DNA of 6,572 bases, from assembly GCA_964370115.1 (NCBI GenBank), contig CAYJIA010000082.1:1-6572 (forward strand). The letters run 5' to 3'. The position numbers were made by a program, and so were the translations under genes. Shown here one piece after another: positions 5,741-6,572 of this stretch (within the stretch, counting starts at the first letter, position 1; each line of letters opens with the position of its first letter). Origin of the DNA: SIG603 sp964370115 (GTDB lineage Bacteria; Bacillota; Clostridia; Oscillospirales; Acutalibacteraceae). Under the pieces are notes generated by a model that was not told the DNA's origin, did not search any database, and saw only the letters and a list, made by a program, of their open reading frames with translations.

Positions 5741-6391
5741 ATGGATATGTCAATTATTTTTGTCGGGGCAGTATTACTTATTTTATCAATAACGAATGTG
5801 TTTTCCTTGCTTTTCGATAAACAAAAATTAGCAGGCATAGCGAAAGTCTTTTTAATTCCGCTTGTAATACTGCTGTGCTATTTGATTAATCCAAATATGA
5901 ATATCATTATATACATAGGGCTAGTGTTCGGGTGGCTTGGAGATATATTTTTACTCTCTGATAAAAAACATATGTTTTTGTTTGGGCTTAGCTCTTTTCT
6001 AATCGGTCATGTGTTGTATATGATTGTAATGGCAGGCGAACTCAGTTTTCCTGATATGTTTATAGCAATACCTGTCGCTGTTTTAATCTTGGTACTTGTG
6101 GTGTTTGTGTATAAATCATTAAAAAAACATGCACCGCGTGATATGAATATTGCCTTGGTTGCTTATTTGTTATGTCTTGCAGGTATAAATTTTCTGTCGA
6201 TAAATATTTTGTCTCAAGCAGTCACAATGAATTCAATTTTGCTCGCAATGGGCAGTGCGCTTTTCTTTGTTTCGGACTATGTCTTAGCAAGAGGAATGTT
6301 TGTGGAAAAGAATAGCTTAGGTGACTTTATCGTCATGTCTACATATATACCAGCGCAACTTTTGATAGGGCTTAGCTTTGCACTGAACTAA
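5741..6391 (+). CDS. YhhN-family integral membrane protein, predicted lysoplasmalogenase
   Basis: The 216-residue, very hydrophobic protein has about seven to eight membrane segments and normal length for the YhhN/TMEM86 family. Family marks are AKVFLIP (34-40), GLVFGWLGDIFLL (60-72) with Asp 68, FLIGHVLYM (86-94) with His 90, ALFFVSDYVLA (173-183) with Asp 179, and TYIPAQLLI (201-209). Characterised members hydrolyse the vinyl-ether bond of lysoplasmalogens, giving an aldehyde and a glycerophospho compound. That would fit an anaerobe that makes plasmalogens, but activity here is inferred from family only. ATG 5741 is preferred over ATG 5747 because AGGGGA at 5730-5735 is correctly spaced. 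It has its own promoter and no visible link to the transporter. Confidence 0.85.
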   Translation: MDMSIIFVGAVLLILSITNVFSLLFDKQKLAGIAKVFLIPLVILLCYLINPNMNIIIYIGLVFGWLGDIFLLSDKKHMFLFGLSSFLIGHVLYMIVMAGELSFPDMFIAIPVAVLILVLVVFVYKSLKKHAPRDMNIALVAYLLCLAGINFLSINILSQAVTMNSILLAMGSALFFVSDYVLARGMFVEKNSLGDFIVMSTYIPAQLLIGLSFALN

Positions 6392-6443
6392 AAAATAAAT
6401 ACTAACAAAAAATGGGGCTGCGACAAAACTGTAATAATGCATA

Positions 6444-6532
6444 AAATTCGTAGGGGCGAACCTATGTGTTCGCCCGAAATTAATGGTAAAACCAAGATTT
6501 CGGGCGATCACATAGGACAATGCCACGAACTT
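6444..6532. repeat. Imperfect inverted pair of palindromic repeat units
   Basis: The left unit contains the stem GGGGCGAAC (6453-6461) with GTTCGCCC (6468-6475). It matches the GTAGGG..CG..CCT.TGTG..CG.CCG plan of the units between the lipoprotein genes. The right unit is a decayed inverted copy. CGCCCGAAAT (6471-6480) pairs perfectly with ATTTCGGGCG (6497-6506), CCTATGTGTT with ATCACATAGG with one mismatch, and TGGT/ACCA closes the centre at 6484-6494. Outer AAATTCG/CGAACTT also pair with one mismatch, so the whole can fold as one long hairpin. The rest of 6392-6572 shows no gene or convincing T-run terminator; it ends in purine-rich sequence. Confidence 0.7.
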
Positions 6533-6572
6533 AAGGGAAAAGCAGTGAAGAGAAAAAGAGGAAAAAATAAAA

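Noticed and set aside
6317..6526. Minus-strand 69-codon frame covering the end of the YhhN gene and the inverted repeat
   Set aside because: It overlaps a real gene and a palindromic repeat, has no ribosome site that I can see and no recognisable family.

Overview
The window reads as chromosomal DNA of an AT-rich, Gram-positive-type bacterium, most likely a clostridial Firmicute. The evidence is the AT-rich base use, strong AGGAG-type ribosome binding sites, solute-binding proteins anchored as lipoproteins, and TTGATA/TATAAT-type promoters. This placement is inferred from style; no species-level marker is present. All genes are on the + strand.

Left part (1-3096): the 3' tail of one gene followed by two complete genes, all encoding related lipoproteins of the family 1 (sugar/oligosaccharide-type) extracellular solute-binding protein class. 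No permease or ATPase for them lies in the window. The genes are joined by a nearly duplicated cassette of about 295 bp. It covers the last codons of one gene, the intergenic DNA with a GC-rich palindrome, and the signal peptide and first mature residues of the next. The central parts of the two complete proteins have diverged strongly.

Middle part (3097-5620): a compact polar amino acid ABC transporter operon, in the order family 3 solute-binding lipoprotein, HisM/GlnP-type permease, GlnQ-type ATPase. The binding-protein gene has a one-base disruption in its signal peptide (a TTTT run where the frame needs TTT). The intact lipobox therefore lies in the +1 frame relative to the well-placed start codon. 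A 20-bp stem capped by GAAA lies between the binding-protein and permease genes, and the permease and ATPase genes overlap. Two candidate promoters and a 14-bp palindrome precede the operon.

Right part (5621-6572): a gene for a YhhN-family membrane protein (lysoplasmalogenase-like) with its own near-consensus promoter. It is followed by non-coding DNA holding an imperfect inverted pair of the same palindrome family seen between the lipoprotein genes. Between the intergenic and downstream copies, all three stem differences keep base pairing, which suggests a dispersed, structure-conserving repeat.

The transporter operon and the YhhN gene are ordinary in content. The parts worth a second look are the lipoprotein cassette array, the palindrome family, the frameshift and the intra-operon stem-loop.
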